Source: a virus
Length of the DNA: 64,000 nt
Direction: 5' to 3' (one strand)
IMG/VR virus record: IMGVR_UViG_3300017917_004441
Location: 1 to 64,000 of that record
A program made the translations under genes and the position numbers. The notes under the pieces were generated by a model. That model searched no databases and was not told where the DNA came from. It saw only the letters and a list, made by a program, of their open reading frames with translations. Below are positions 43,238-51,904 of this stretch, one piece after another (position 1 is the stretch's first letter; the number at the start of each line of letters is the position of its first letter).

Positions 43238-43251
43238 ATAAAATACTATCT

Positions 43252-43653
43252 ATGGATTTTTTCATCAAAAAAAATGCGACCTTACCTCTACTGAAGATGC
43301 AAGTAGTGCAAGACGGTAGAAGTGAGTATCAATCATTTATGGAATCGTTGGCAGATGCTACAATTTCATTCACTATGATAAATGAGGCGACAGGTATCCC
43401 CAAGATCGTTTCTAAACCCGCATACATTGTTGAACTCATCGGACTTGATCCAAATGCTTTACCCGAATATTACGTATATTACAGATTCACCAAAAGAGAT
43501 ACCAACACGGTTGGTAGGTATGTTGGTCAATTTTTGATCAAATACAATCAAGCATTGTTGGGTGGTCCACAAGGGGATTTGATAGTACCCCTAAGGGATG
43601 AACTTTTCATCAATATCCAAGAAAGTTTCATATCTGATTCACCCTGTTGTTGA
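43252..43653 (+). CDS. Baseplate-upper-protein-like small structural protein
   Basis: The protein has 133 residues. FFIKKNATLPLLKMQVVQDG, ATISFTMINEATGIP and the following IVSKPAYIVEL resemble the N-terminal Ig-like domain of baseplate upper protein BppU (a short beta sandwich at the attachment end of phage fibres). It ends with a CC pair. The position before the polymerase is isolated from other tail genes, but it carries the late-type box. It could attach a fibre to the baseplate or head (inference). Confidence 0.6.
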   Translation: MDFFIKKNATLPLLKMQVVQDGRSEYQSFMESLADATISFTMINEATGIPKIVSKPAYIVELIGLDPNALPEYYVYYRFTKRDTNTVGRYVGQFLIKYNQALLGGPQGDLIVPLRDELFINIQESFISDSPCC

Positions 43654-43674
43654 CGGGACTATCCCAAACTTGTA

Positions 43675-43682
43675 TATTTATA
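43675..43682 (+). promoter_or_regulatory. TATTTATA box before the DNA polymerase
   Basis: Exact octamer, 68 nt before the ATG at 43751, giving a longer leader than the other genes; a hairpin lies within the leader. Confidence 0.55.
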
Positions 43683-43701
43683 GTTGAATGAGGAAGACTA
43701 A

Positions 43702-43718
43702 TTCCACACTACGTGGAA
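43702..43718 (+). promoter_or_regulatory. Hairpin in the DNA polymerase leader (possible translational operator)
   Basis: A 6-bp perfect stem (TTCCAC 43702-43707 with GTGGAA 43713-43718) and a 5-nt loop lie 32 nt upstream of the polymerase ATG. T4 gp43 represses its own translation by binding an operator hairpin near its start. The analogy is positional only; the sequence is not that of T4. Confidence 0.35.
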
Positions 43719-43750
43719 GAGAATGTGTCACTCGGTAAATTATACATACA

Positions 43751-46594
43751 ATGATCACAAACGAAGAAATTGAAACGTTTTTACAGGGCAATGACCCCGA
43801 AGAGTTTATAGTCGCAATAGAATTTGACTACGTAACAGACTCAATATATAAAATCAAAGAAATTCCTGGTAAAGGTAAGGCAATCATCAAAGATCACTTT
43901 GTACCATTCGCATGGGTGGGTGATCTACGTGGTTTGAATTTTTACAATGGTTCCAAATTGGAACAGAAAGCCGCAATGTCAAAACATAAGATTGTCATTG
44001 AGAAGTTGGAAACTCACGGTAACGAACGATTAGAGAATGGTTTGACCTATTTGGTAAAGTGTTTAGCAGGTTATAGAGCACTCACTCAATTTTTCCGTGA
44101 AGGTGGAATTGATCCTTGGGGTGATAAAGTCCGTGACTTATTTCTCATGTTACCACCCGTAGAACAATATCTCATTCAAAAAGAAAAACGACTTTTCAAA
44201 GGTTATGAAGAATACAATGATATAACCCGATTTGTATTTGACTTGGAGACCACTTCGTTAGAACCCAAAGATGGTAGAATCTTCATGATTGGAATGAAAA
44301 CTAATACAGGTTTTCACGAAGTTATTGAATGTGATACTGAAGAGAAAGAACGTATTGGTCTAATCAAGTTTTTTGACACAATTGATCATTTGAAACCATC
44401 TATTATCGGTGGTTATAACTCATTCAACTTTGACTGGTACTGGATTTTTGAACGATGTAAAGCACTTGGATTGGACGTGAAGAAGATATGTAAGTCACTC
44501 AATCCACAGAGAACTATTACACAGAAGGAACAAATGCTCAAACTTGCTAACGAAGTTGAGAAGTATCCACAGGTTTCTATTTGGGGATATAACGTTATTG
44601 ATATTCTCCATTCAGTAAGACGTGCACAGGCAATCAACTCCAACATCAAGAGTGCTGGTTTGAAATACATTACCCAATATCTTGAGATTGAAGACAATAA
44701 CCGTATCTACATTGATCACACAGATATTGGTCCTTTCTATGCCAACAAAGAAGAGTTTTGGTTGAATACTGAAAACGGTAAATATAAAAAGGCCGATAAT
44801 CCCAAGTTTGTTGACCTTGATAAGAGATTTCCAAACGTATATGAAAAGGTTACAGGTGATAAGTTAGTTGAGATGTATCTTGACGATGACTTGGAGGAAA
44901 CCCTCAAAGTAGACGATGAGTTCAACCAAGGTTCGTTCCTATTGGCTTCGTTAGTTCCAACAACATATGAACGAGTAAGTACGATGGGTACCGCAACTTT
45001 GTGGAAAATGATTATGTTGGCATGGTCTTACAAACACAATTTGGCTATTCCCGCTAAGGAAACAAAAACAGATTTCGTAGGAGGTCTTTCTCGTCTAATC
45101 AAGGTAGGTTACTCAACCAATGTATTGAAGTTGGACTTCTCTTCTCTGTATCCATCTATTCAGTTGGTTCACGATGTATTCCCAACCTGTGATGTAACAG
45201 GTGCAATGAAGGGATTACTTAAGTATTTCCGTGACACACGTATTTTGTACAAACAATTAGCTGAGGAGTTTTCTGAATCCGACCCCAAAAAGTCTAAGTC
45301 ATACGATAGAAAACAATTACCTATTAAGATCTTCATCAACTCCATGTTCGGTGCATTATCGGCTCCACAGGTATATCATTGGGGTGATATGTATATGGGT
45401 GAACAAATTACCTGTACGGGACGACAATATCTTCGTCAGATGATTTCATTCTTTATGAGTAGAGGATATGAACCTTTAGTTATGGATACGGACGGTGTCA
45501 ACTTCTCAGCACCTAAGGATGTTGAGAACCGAAAGTATATCGGACGTGGTTTGAACTGGAAGGTAAAAGAAGGTAAGGAATACACAGGTGCTGCTGCCGA
45601 TATTGCTGAATACAATGACATCTTTATGAGGGGTGAGATGGCTTTGGATAATGATGGTGTATGGCCATCATGTATCAACTTGGCTCGTAAAAACTATGCT
45701 CTTATGACTGACTCAGGTAAAATCAAGTTGGTTGGTAATACAATCAAATCAAAGAAGTTACCTGGTTATATTGAAGATTTCCTTGATAAGGGTATCAAGA
45801 TGTTGTTGAAAGGTCAGGGTAAGGAATTCGTAGAATACTACTACGAATATTTGGAGAAAATTTACGATCAACAGATTCCACTTATCAAGATTGCTCAAAG
45901 AGCCAAGGTAAAACAAAGTTTGGAGGAGTATAAACTAAGATGTACTCAAAAGACAAAGTCAGGTTCTTTGATGGCAAGACAAGCTCACATGGAACTTGCA
46001 ATCCAACACAACTTGGCAGTAAACTTGGGTGATATCATCATGTATGTAAATAACGGTGAGAAAGCATCACACGGTGATGTTCAAAAAGTACCAGCAAAGA
46101 AATACAGTGAACTCCAAAGAGAAAGACATTTCAAAAAGACCGGTGAAGTACTAGAGGATACTGAATCAAGAATCCAACTGAATTGTTATTTGTTGAATCA
46201 AAGTGAACTTGAAACAAACCCTGATATGACAGGTGATTACAACGTGGCAAGGGCAATCTCAACATTCAACAAACGAATTGAACCACTTATGGTTGTTTTC
46301 CAAGATGAGGTTAGAGGTAACTTACTTGTAGATAATCCTGAAAAACGAGGTATTTTCACATCAAAACAGTGTGAGTTGATCAACGGACATCCATTGTCAG
46401 ATGGTGACCAAGATGATTTGGGAGATGTACTTACGGTGTCTGACCAAGAATTGAACTATTGGGGAAGACGAGGTCTAAATCCGACTTATATGTATGATAT
46501 TGCTGAAGAAGGTTGGGAAAATAAGGTAACCCAATTACCAAATTTTCAATCCATCAGAGGAGAGGATGTACCAACCCTTGTTGATGCTGACTAA
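43751..46594 (+). CDS. Family B DNA polymerase
   Basis: The protein has 947 residues (T4 gp43 has 898). The 3'-5' exonuclease carries Exo I FDLET (163-167) and Exo II GGYNSFNFD (about 219-227). Polymerase motifs are complete: A, LDFSSLYPSI (about 460); B, KIFINSMFGAL (about 526); C, MDTDG (about 577). It replicates the phage genome; proofreading residues appear intact. The N-terminal domain (1-150) and C-terminal clamp-binding part are as expected for T4-like viruses. The gene has a long leader with a hairpin, and its last 20 codons overlap the minus-strand gene at 46535. Confidence 0.95.
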   Translation: MITNEEIETFLQGNDPEEFIVAIEFDYVTDSIYKIKEIPGKGKAIIKDHFVPFAWVGDLRGLNFYNGSKLEQKAAMSKHKIVIEKLETHGNERLENGLTYLVKCLAGYRALTQFFREGGIDPWGDKVRDLFLMLPPVEQYLIQKEKRLFKGYEEYNDITRFVFDLETTSLEPKDGRIFMIGMKTNTGFHEVIECDTEEKERIGLIKFFDTIDHLKPSIIGGYNSFNFDWYWIFERCKALGLDVKKICKSLNPQRTITQKEQMLKLANEVEKYPQVSIWGYNVIDILHSVRRAQAINSNIKSAGLKYITQYLEIEDNNRIYIDHTDIGPFYANKEEFWLNTENGKYKKADNPKFVDLDKRFPNVYEKVTGDKLVEMYLDDDLEETLKVDDEFNQGSFLLASLVPTTYERVSTMGTATLWKMIMLAWSYKHNLAIPAKETKTDFVGGLSRLIKVGYSTNVLKLDFSSLYPSIQLVHDVFPTCDVTGAMKGLLKYFRDTRILYKQLAEEFSESDPKKSKSYDRKQLPIKIFINSMFGALSAPQVYHWGDMYMGEQITCTGRQYLRQMISFFMSRGYEPLVMDTDGVNFSAPKDVENRKYIGRGLNWKVKEGKEYTGAAADIAEYNDIFMRGEMALDNDGVWPSCINLARKNYALMTDSGKIKLVGNTIKSKKLPGYIEDFLDKGIKMLLKGQGKEFVEYYYEYLEKIYDQQIPLIKIAQRAKVKQSLEEYKLRCTQKTKSGSLMARQAHMELAIQHNLAVNLGDIIMYVNNGEKASHGDVQKVPAKKYSELQRERHFKKTGEVLEDTESRIQLNCYLLNQSELETNPDMTGDYNVARAISTFNKRIEPLMVVFQDEVRGNLLVDNPEKRGIFTSKQCELINGHPLSDGDQDDLGDVLTVSDQELNYWGRRGLNPTYMYDIAEEGWENKVTQLPNFQSIRGEDVPTLVDAD

Positions 46595-46870
46595 TTCAAT
46601 ACAAGCACCTCTTTCCAAACTAATTTCATCCCATTCTTCATCAATTCTACCTGAATCAGGTCGGATGATGACATTAGTCATGGCTTTGATTTTAACTCTG
46701 TCAGTTGTATTTGAATTTAATTGAAGATCACAGGAATCAACTCCCCTTACCACTATAGCATACTCACCATTTGTGGTATATTTTCTTTCAGAAACAATTG
46801 CGGACTCGGATGTTCTTACTCTGTTTCCGTTTATAATTTTTTCTACGGGGATTGTTTTGATTATTGACAT
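46535..46870 (-). CDS. Small beta-rich protein, probably virion-associated
   Basis: The 111-residue protein is beta-rich (YAIVVRGVDSCDLQLNSN, VKIKAMTNVIIRPDSGR) and ends WYILSSDGLKIW, a style shared with C-terminal domains of phage fibre or decoration proteins. It follows the neck-like gene with a TAATG junction, so it is probably expressed with it. Its last 60 nt overlap the end of DNA polymerase in the opposite orientation. No precise family is recognised. Confidence 0.65.
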   Translation of the reverse strand: MSIIKTIPVEKIINGNRVRTSESAIVSERKYTTNGEYAIVVRGVDSCDLQLNSNTTDRVKIKAMTNVIIRPDSGRIDEEWDEISLERGACIELVSINKGWYILSSDGLKIW

Positions 46871-47988
46871 TATACAACAGTGATTGGAATGGTCATCGGC
46901 CTATACTTCAACTGAGTATTCAAGTTGGTTGCGATTTCAGCCTCTTTTTTCATTTGGTTTTCAGGACGAAGTCTCTCTAATCTCTGTTGTAATTCAGTTA
47001 CAAGAGTTACTTTTTCATCCTTGGCTTCGGTTTGTAGTGATTGGTAATCCATTTGAACTTCACTATCAGGAGTTTTCAGGTTACCACTAAATTTACCACG
47101 AACACGGGCTAGTGTTTCTTTACAATATGCGGTGAACCATCTTCTTACCCAAACTCTTGCCGGTTCGTTCAAGTCAACCCACATTATTTCACTCAAAGGT
47201 ACATCTGATGGAAGTTTTACGATATCAGGATTATCTTTCAAACAAAGATCTCTTTCATCACCACAAACCTCGTAATACCAATACCAAACTTTACCTCTTG
47301 TAAGTTCAGAATCTCCAAAATCAAATTTACCACCAGGTGTATTGAACAACCATACAGCCTTTTTACCATCAGGTAATGCGGTTACTTGGTATTGTAAGTC
47401 AGGTTGAATCAATCGTCTTTTTACGTTGATATCCTGAAGTCTTGACATAACGTCATACGATGAGAAGAAGAAGTATCCACCACCACCGTAACCTGTTTGT
47501 GCAAAACCACCAGGTCCACCCAAACCACCAGGTCCCCCTAAAGCACCGAAAGCCCAAGGGTCAAACAACATATTGTTTTCTTCAGCTGGTGAATACCACA
47601 AAAGTTGGTTGATTTCTCTACAAGCCGGAATCTCATATATTTGTTGGTTAGGTACCAGTTCAAAATAGTCCCTTTTCAAAACATATGGACCCGCATTTTG
47701 AAGACCGGCAATTTTTGAATAAGCATAGGTATATTGAGTTTCCCAATCCAAAGTTCTTCTGATCAAAGCGTTTGCCAATGATTCAGTTTCTAAGTTTAGT
47801 CCATATAAAGAAGTCCATTGAGATTCAATTAACCAATCTTGTACATACTGTGAATAATCTCCAATTGATAATTCTAATAAAGAATCCATCATCTCATATT
47901 CCAATTCTACAGCTCTGAGAGGTGCTCCCAACAAATTTAAAATTCTATTGTAGAATCTACTTCTTTCTGGTTCAGGGATAACTGCCAT
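46870..47988 (-). CDS. gp13-like neck protein candidate
   Basis: The protein has 372 residues. The C-terminal half (RWFTAYCKETLARVRGKFSG, then KTPDSEVQMDYQSLQTEAKD) matches a conserved pattern that I recall from gp13-type neck or adaptor proteins of T4-like marine phages. A Gly/Pro/Phe-rich stretch (about residues 149-170) interrupts the middle. In T4, gp13 and gp14 seal the portal and join head to tail. The gene has a TATTTATA box 14 nt upstream and is isolated from the other neck-like genes (51389-52947). The assignment is by memory of family patterns, not by search. Confidence 0.55.
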   Translation of the reverse strand: MAVIPEPERSRFYNRILNLLGAPLRAVELEYEMMDSLLELSIGDYSQYVQDWLIESQWTSLYGLNLETESLANALIRRTLDWETQYTYAYSKIAGLQNAGPYVLKRDYFELVPNQQIYEIPACREINQLLWYSPAEENNMLFDPWAFGALGGPGGLGGPGGFAQTGYGGGGYFFFSSYDVMSRLQDINVKRRLIQPDLQYQVTALPDGKKAVWLFNTPGGKFDFGDSELTRGKVWYWYYEVCGDERDLCLKDNPDIVKLPSDVPLSEIMWVDLNEPARVWVRRWFTAYCKETLARVRGKFSGNLKTPDSEVQMDYQSLQTEAKDEKVTLVTELQQRLERLRPENQMKKEAEIATNLNTQLKYRPMTIPITVV

Positions 47989-48002
47989 GTCCGTTTTTTA
48001 TA

Positions 48003-48010
48003 TATAAATA
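48003..48010 (-). promoter_or_regulatory. TATTTATA box before the gene starting at 47988
   Basis: Exact octamer on the minus strand, 14 nt before the ATG. Confidence 0.55.
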
Positions 48011-48018
48011 TCCAATTA

Positions 48019-49536
48019 TCAGAATTGGTACAAAATAGAAGATTCGGGGAAGTAATATGCCCCATCTTTTATTTGGGAATCTTTGTTATCAAAAACTACA
48101 ATATCTTTTCCTCTTTTGACAAAAACCATCCAATCGGTGTTGTATTTTTTGACGTTAGCACTACCCTCTATTTTGAGTTCACCATCTTCATTGATGATTG
48201 AATTGAATGGTTTGATTTGTGCGGTATACACTTTTCCATCAATTCTGATTTTCATATCTACACCCATCATATCTTCCTTACTACCCAATTCACCTATCCT
48301 GTTGATATTTTCAGGACCAAATTTTTCTTTGAATTTCTTCTCAACAAGATCTTCTGTTTTGTTACCTTTCTCTGAGGTTTTTACCAAAATATTGAAAATC
48401 GTTTGAAATGTTTTTGAATTTGGATCAAAGATTCTAAATTTCAGTTGATTCATGAATCCCAACATTCTAGCCATTTCATTAATTTGTTCTTGTTCGTTTT
48501 TTCCCACGAAGTTGATTGGTTCCATATTTGCCCTGACCAAAACCAAATTCAGATCACGCATTAGTGGACAAAAAGCACTATAATTCGTGTTCAAATAATT
48601 GATTATTGATCTACCCGGCTTTTCAAAGTCATACACACCACTACTGGTTCTTGGTGCGTATTCGTTTCTTTCATAATGCTTATCGGCAAACACCTCGGCC
48701 AAAAATTTCATAATAGCGTCTTGATACATTGTCAAAACTGTGAGATTATTGTTGAACATTTCTCTGATTTTAGCCCTTTCTTGGTCGGAACAAGCTTGAA
48801 CTTTAGTCTGTTCTTTCATAATTCTTTTGATGGAATTACTCTCTTGAATATTTTTCTTGGTCAGTCTTTCCAATTCCTCTTCAACAAATTCCCAATTCAC
48901 GACTTTCCAAAAGTTTTTGATGTACTCATCTCTTTTGTTTCTGTACTTTAGATAATAGGCGTGTTCCCATAGATCCAATCCCAACAATGGATGACCACCT
49001 TGTTTTATAACATTCATAAGTGGGTTGTCCTGATTGGCGGTTGTCATAATTTTGAGTGTACCTCTTTTGGTTAGTACAAGCCAAACCCAACCTGATCCGA
49101 ATCTTTTCTTGGCGTATTCTTCAAACTTCTTTTTGAAATTCGCGTAGGATCCAAAGTTGGAATTGATCTTCTTTAGGATACCTTCTTTGGGTTCCATCTC
49201 TGTTGGAGACAACATTTTCCAAAATATCGCGTGGTTGTAAGCCCCACCCGCATTATCCCTTACAGACTTGGAAAACCTTTCAATTGTTTTGATAATTTCT
49301 TCCAACGAAAGATCACCATAATTTTTTCCTTCTAATGCGTCATTGAGTTTGGAGATGTATCCTTTATAGTGTTTGTTATAATGGATGTTCATTGTCTCGG
49401 GGTCAATGAACTGACGTAAGGCTGAATATCCGTAGGGTAATTTCTCTGCTCTGATTTTTTTGGCTTCGTGAAGTTGTTCTTGGTTTTGACGGATACGTTC
49501 TTCTAAGAGTTGTATTTTGTTTTTTATATTTCTCAT
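48019..49536 (-). CDS. Fe/Mn superoxide dismutase fused to a PD-(D/E)XK-like nuclease
   Basis: The protein has 505 residues. Residues 31-230 form a complete Fe/Mn SOD: all four metal ligands are present as His52 (IHYNKHY), His102 (YNHAIFW), Asp188 and His192 (LGLDLWEHAYYLKYRN). After a linker with IKRIMKEQ (about residue 237-243), the C-terminal ~260 residues include a helix TEDLVEKKFKEKFG (Glu) and the pattern GSKEDMMGVDMKI ... YTAQIKPF, i.e. E...D...Q-x-K of the PD-(D/E)XK nuclease fold. SOD removes superoxide; a nuclease partner is unusual. The N-terminal 30 residues are helical. A TATTTATA box precedes it. Confidence 0.85.
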   Translation of the reverse strand: MRNIKNKIQLLEERIRQNQEQLHEAKKIRAEKLPYGYSALRQFIDPETMNIHYNKHYKGYISKLNDALEGKNYGDLSLEEIIKTIERFSKSVRDNAGGAYNHAIFWKMLSPTEMEPKEGILKKINSNFGSYANFKKKFEEYAKKRFGSGWVWLVLTKRGTLKIMTTANQDNPLMNVIKQGGHPLLGLDLWEHAYYLKYRNKRDEYIKNFWKVVNWEFVEEELERLTKKNIQESNSIKRIMKEQTKVQACSDQERAKIREMFNNNLTVLTMYQDAIMKFLAEVFADKHYERNEYAPRTSSGVYDFEKPGRSIINYLNTNYSAFCPLMRDLNLVLVRANMEPINFVGKNEQEQINEMARMLGFMNQLKFRIFDPNSKTFQTIFNILVKTSEKGNKTEDLVEKKFKEKFGPENINRIGELGSKEDMMGVDMKIRIDGKVYTAQIKPFNSIINEDGELKIEGSANVKKYNTDWMVFVKRGKDIVVFDNKDSQIKDGAYYFPESSILYQF

Positions 49537-49561
49537 ATCTCGGGTACTATCATTTATTGAT

Positions 49562-49569
49562 TATAAATA
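49562..49569 (-). promoter_or_regulatory. TATTTATA box before the SOD-fusion gene
   Basis: Exact octamer on the minus strand, 25 nt before the ATG at 49536. Confidence 0.55.
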
Positions 49570-49579
49570 CCCCCACTTT

Positions 49580-51346
49580 TTATCTTCTGCTATTAATTGA
49601 CTTGAGAATTTCTTCTACATAGTCACCACTTGATTCCTTATCACCCATGATAGTTTCAAAAATATCCTTTTTCTTTTTTAGAATATCGTAAATAATTCCT
49701 TCAATTGTGTTGTCAAAAATCGGGTAATAAACCAATACATTGTTTTTTTGTCCGTATCGGTATGCTCTGTCCTCAGCTTGTGAGTGGTCTGATGGAAGGA
49801 ACGATAAATCGTTCATCACCACCGCTTCTCCTGAGGTCAGGGTAATACCAGTACCTGCCGCTTTGATGTTTCCAACAAATACTTTTACTGACTCATCATT
49901 TTGGAACTTGTCAACGGATTCTTGACGTTCTCTTTGGTTCATTGAACCATCAAGTCTCACCGCCTTTTTTCCAAAGTGTTCCAATATCATCTCAAGGGTT
50001 TTGGTAAAGTTGGTAAAGACAATAACCTTCTTGTCTTGTTCAATAATGTTCTCACACAGTTCAATGGTTGAGGATACTTTCTCTTGGGCGATACATTGGC
50101 GAACTTGGGTTAGTTTGGTGAACTGAAGGGTCAGGGAGTCCGCCTCACCACTTTTATCATACCAATCGTAATAGTCCCCCATAAGTTCCTCATATTGTCG
50201 TGAGCGAAGTCTCAGGTATACTGGAGTGATGATTTTATCGGGTAGATCAAGTACGTTTTCTTTTAGTCTACGTAAAACCTGTGGTTTTGTTCTGTCACGG
50301 AGTTCTTCCAAATTGGATGATCCACTGACGTTCCACACTTTTCTTTTTCCCGCTCTGAATTGGAATCCGTTACAGTATCTTTTTACATAAGCCATCCAGT
50401 TCACCGCAACGGGTGAGTCAATCAGGTTCAGAAGATTGTAATAATTGATAGGACGACTTGTGATGGGGGTACCAGTGAGTAACCACAAGCGTTCTACTTT
50501 TGAAGCAAAATCATTTATGAGTTTGGTTCTTTGGGCTTGTTTGTTTTGAATATAATGAGCCTCGTCAATAATAACCAAGTCAAACCCAGAATTAAGAATA
50601 ATTGAATCTTTCCGATTTTTCTCATCGTGGAAATTTTTAATGATATCGTAGTTTATAATTACAAAGTCGGCGTCCTCCCATTTCTTACCTTCAATGATTG
50701 AAGTGGTACGATCGGTGTAATTTTCAATTTCTCTTTGCCAGTTGATCTTCAGAGATGCTGGACAAATGATGAGGATTTTCTTTGACTTTGTCTCAAGTGC
50801 CGCTATGATGGTTGAGGTTGTCTTACCCAATCCCATGTCGTCAGCCAAAATCATTTTTTTGTTCTCACACAACTTTTGGATTGCCTCCTTTTGGTGTTCA
50901 AGTGGCGGACGGTGTGAATAGTTTGAATAGTCAATCTCAACATTCTTTACCGTATTGTCTTTGATAAGGGCAACTTTTGGTAACCAAAAGTCGTGAACAA
51001 AATCTTTTTCAAAAAACTTACCCCAAATATGATATGAGGTATCTTTTTCCACCAATAACTTTTCAATGTAAACTTGTTGGGGTATTGAGGTGAACAGTTT
51101 GTCATCGGCAATCTTCTGTGCGAAATATGGGTCCAAGTCAACCCACTTTTTGGCTACTTTGGGAACCCTTGAATGGAAGTTGATGATGTATTCTGACTGT
51201 GCACGGGTGGGGTAAAACTTTGGATTGTCCAACATTTTGGTTTTCAAACGCAAGATATAATTGTTGGCACCTTCGTATTTTTCCAACAGTTCCAATGCTT
51301 TACGCTCCAAAACGCCTACAGCTGATATGTTTGTCTGTTCTTCCAA
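49580..51346 (-). CDS. SNF2-family (SMARCAL1-like) DNA helicase
   Basis: The protein has 588 residues. Walker A is ADDMGLGKTT (168-177), DEAH at 261-264, LLTGTP motif III, and the C-terminal lobe ends with QAEDRAYRYGQ (motif VI). This set is typical of SNF2 and especially SMARCAL1/HARP-type annealing helicases, which remodel stalled forks. It may fill the role of T4 UvsW, which has a different domain order. No ATG precedes the conserved region: the start is TTG at 51346, or the Met at residue 38. The N-terminal 145 residues are likely specific to this phage lineage. Confidence 0.85.
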   Translation of the reverse strand: MEEQTNISAVGVLERKALELLEKYEGANNYILRLKTKMLDNPKFYPTRAQSEYIINFHSRVPKVAKKWVDLDPYFAQKIADDKLFTSIPQQVYIEKLLVEKDTSYHIWGKFFEKDFVHDFWLPKVALIKDNTVKNVEIDYSNYSHRPPLEHQKEAIQKLCENKKMILADDMGLGKTTSTIIAALETKSKKILIICPASLKINWQREIENYTDRTTSIIEGKKWEDADFVIINYDIIKNFHDEKNRKDSIILNSGFDLVIIDEAHYIQNKQAQRTKLINDFASKVERLWLLTGTPITSRPINYYNLLNLIDSPVAVNWMAYVKRYCNGFQFRAGKRKVWNVSGSSNLEELRDRTKPQVLRRLKENVLDLPDKIITPVYLRLRSRQYEELMGDYYDWYDKSGEADSLTLQFTKLTQVRQCIAQEKVSSTIELCENIIEQDKKVIVFTNFTKTLEMILEHFGKKAVRLDGSMNQRERQESVDKFQNDESVKVFVGNIKAAGTGITLTSGEAVVMNDLSFLPSDHSQAEDRAYRYGQKNNVLVYYPIFDNTIEGIIYDILKKKKDIFETIMGDKESSGDYVEEILKSINSRR

Positions 51347-51373
51347 TACGTAAAAAGATAATGTTTATTGGTA

Positions 51374-51381
51374 TATTTATC
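51374..51381 (+). promoter_or_regulatory. TATTTATC box before the gene at 51389
   Basis: One mismatch to the octamer, 7 nt before the ATG at 51389. On the minus strand it is GATAAATA, so a divergent promoter for the helicase is possible. Confidence 0.4.
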
Positions 51382-51388
51382 AAGTAAG

Positions 51389-51904
51389 ATGATGCAGAAA
51401 CTCGTTCCAATTACAAGATTAGGTAAATTCTTCGGTAGTGAAGATTTTGGTTTGGACATATCCATGGGTCGTGAATGGCTTGATGGGGATATGAATTTCC
51501 AAGTGGTTCTATATAGAGTAGACAGAACTAAAAGTATCAACGATGACGTTTATGGTGAAGTAGTAAAAGATGGAATTCAATTCCTTCCACCTATCTCTAT
51601 AAATGCCTATGTAAGAATTGAAGAAGCAACAGAACAATTCTTGGGTACCAGTAAAGTCATTCAAAACGAACCTGGTGTTCTGAAGTTTAGTGTATATCAA
51701 AAAGAACTTGAAGACTTGGAAGTCAACATCCAACTTGGTGATTATATCGGTTATTGGATTACTGAAGATCAGGTGAGATACTACTCAATCGTGGATGCGG
51801 GTTCACCGAACTATGATAATAAACACACCTATGGAGGTTATAAGAAATTCTACTTCTCTTATACGGCAACCCCTGTTAGTGAAAATGAATTTAGAGGTCT
51901 ATAA
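51389..51904 (+). CDS. Neck or head-completion-like structural protein
   Basis: The protein has 171 residues from ATG at 51389; the upstream in-frame TTG at 51368 lies before the TATTTATC box and is rejected. The central GDYIGYWITEDQVRYYSIVD and DNKHTYGGYKKFYF match a pattern I recall from virion proteins of T4-like phages in the neck region. The protein is beta-rich with acidic patches. Its stop overlaps the next ATG by one base (TAATG), linking it with the tail-completion gene. A gp14-like or connector role is inferred. Confidence 0.6.
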   Translation: MMQKLVPITRLGKFFGSEDFGLDISMGREWLDGDMNFQVVLYRVDRTKSINDDVYGEVVKDGIQFLPPISINAYVRIEEATEQFLGTSKVIQNEPGVLKFSVYQKELEDLEVNIQLGDYIGYWITEDQVRYYSIVDAGSPNYDNKHTYGGYKKFYFSYTATPVSENEFRGL

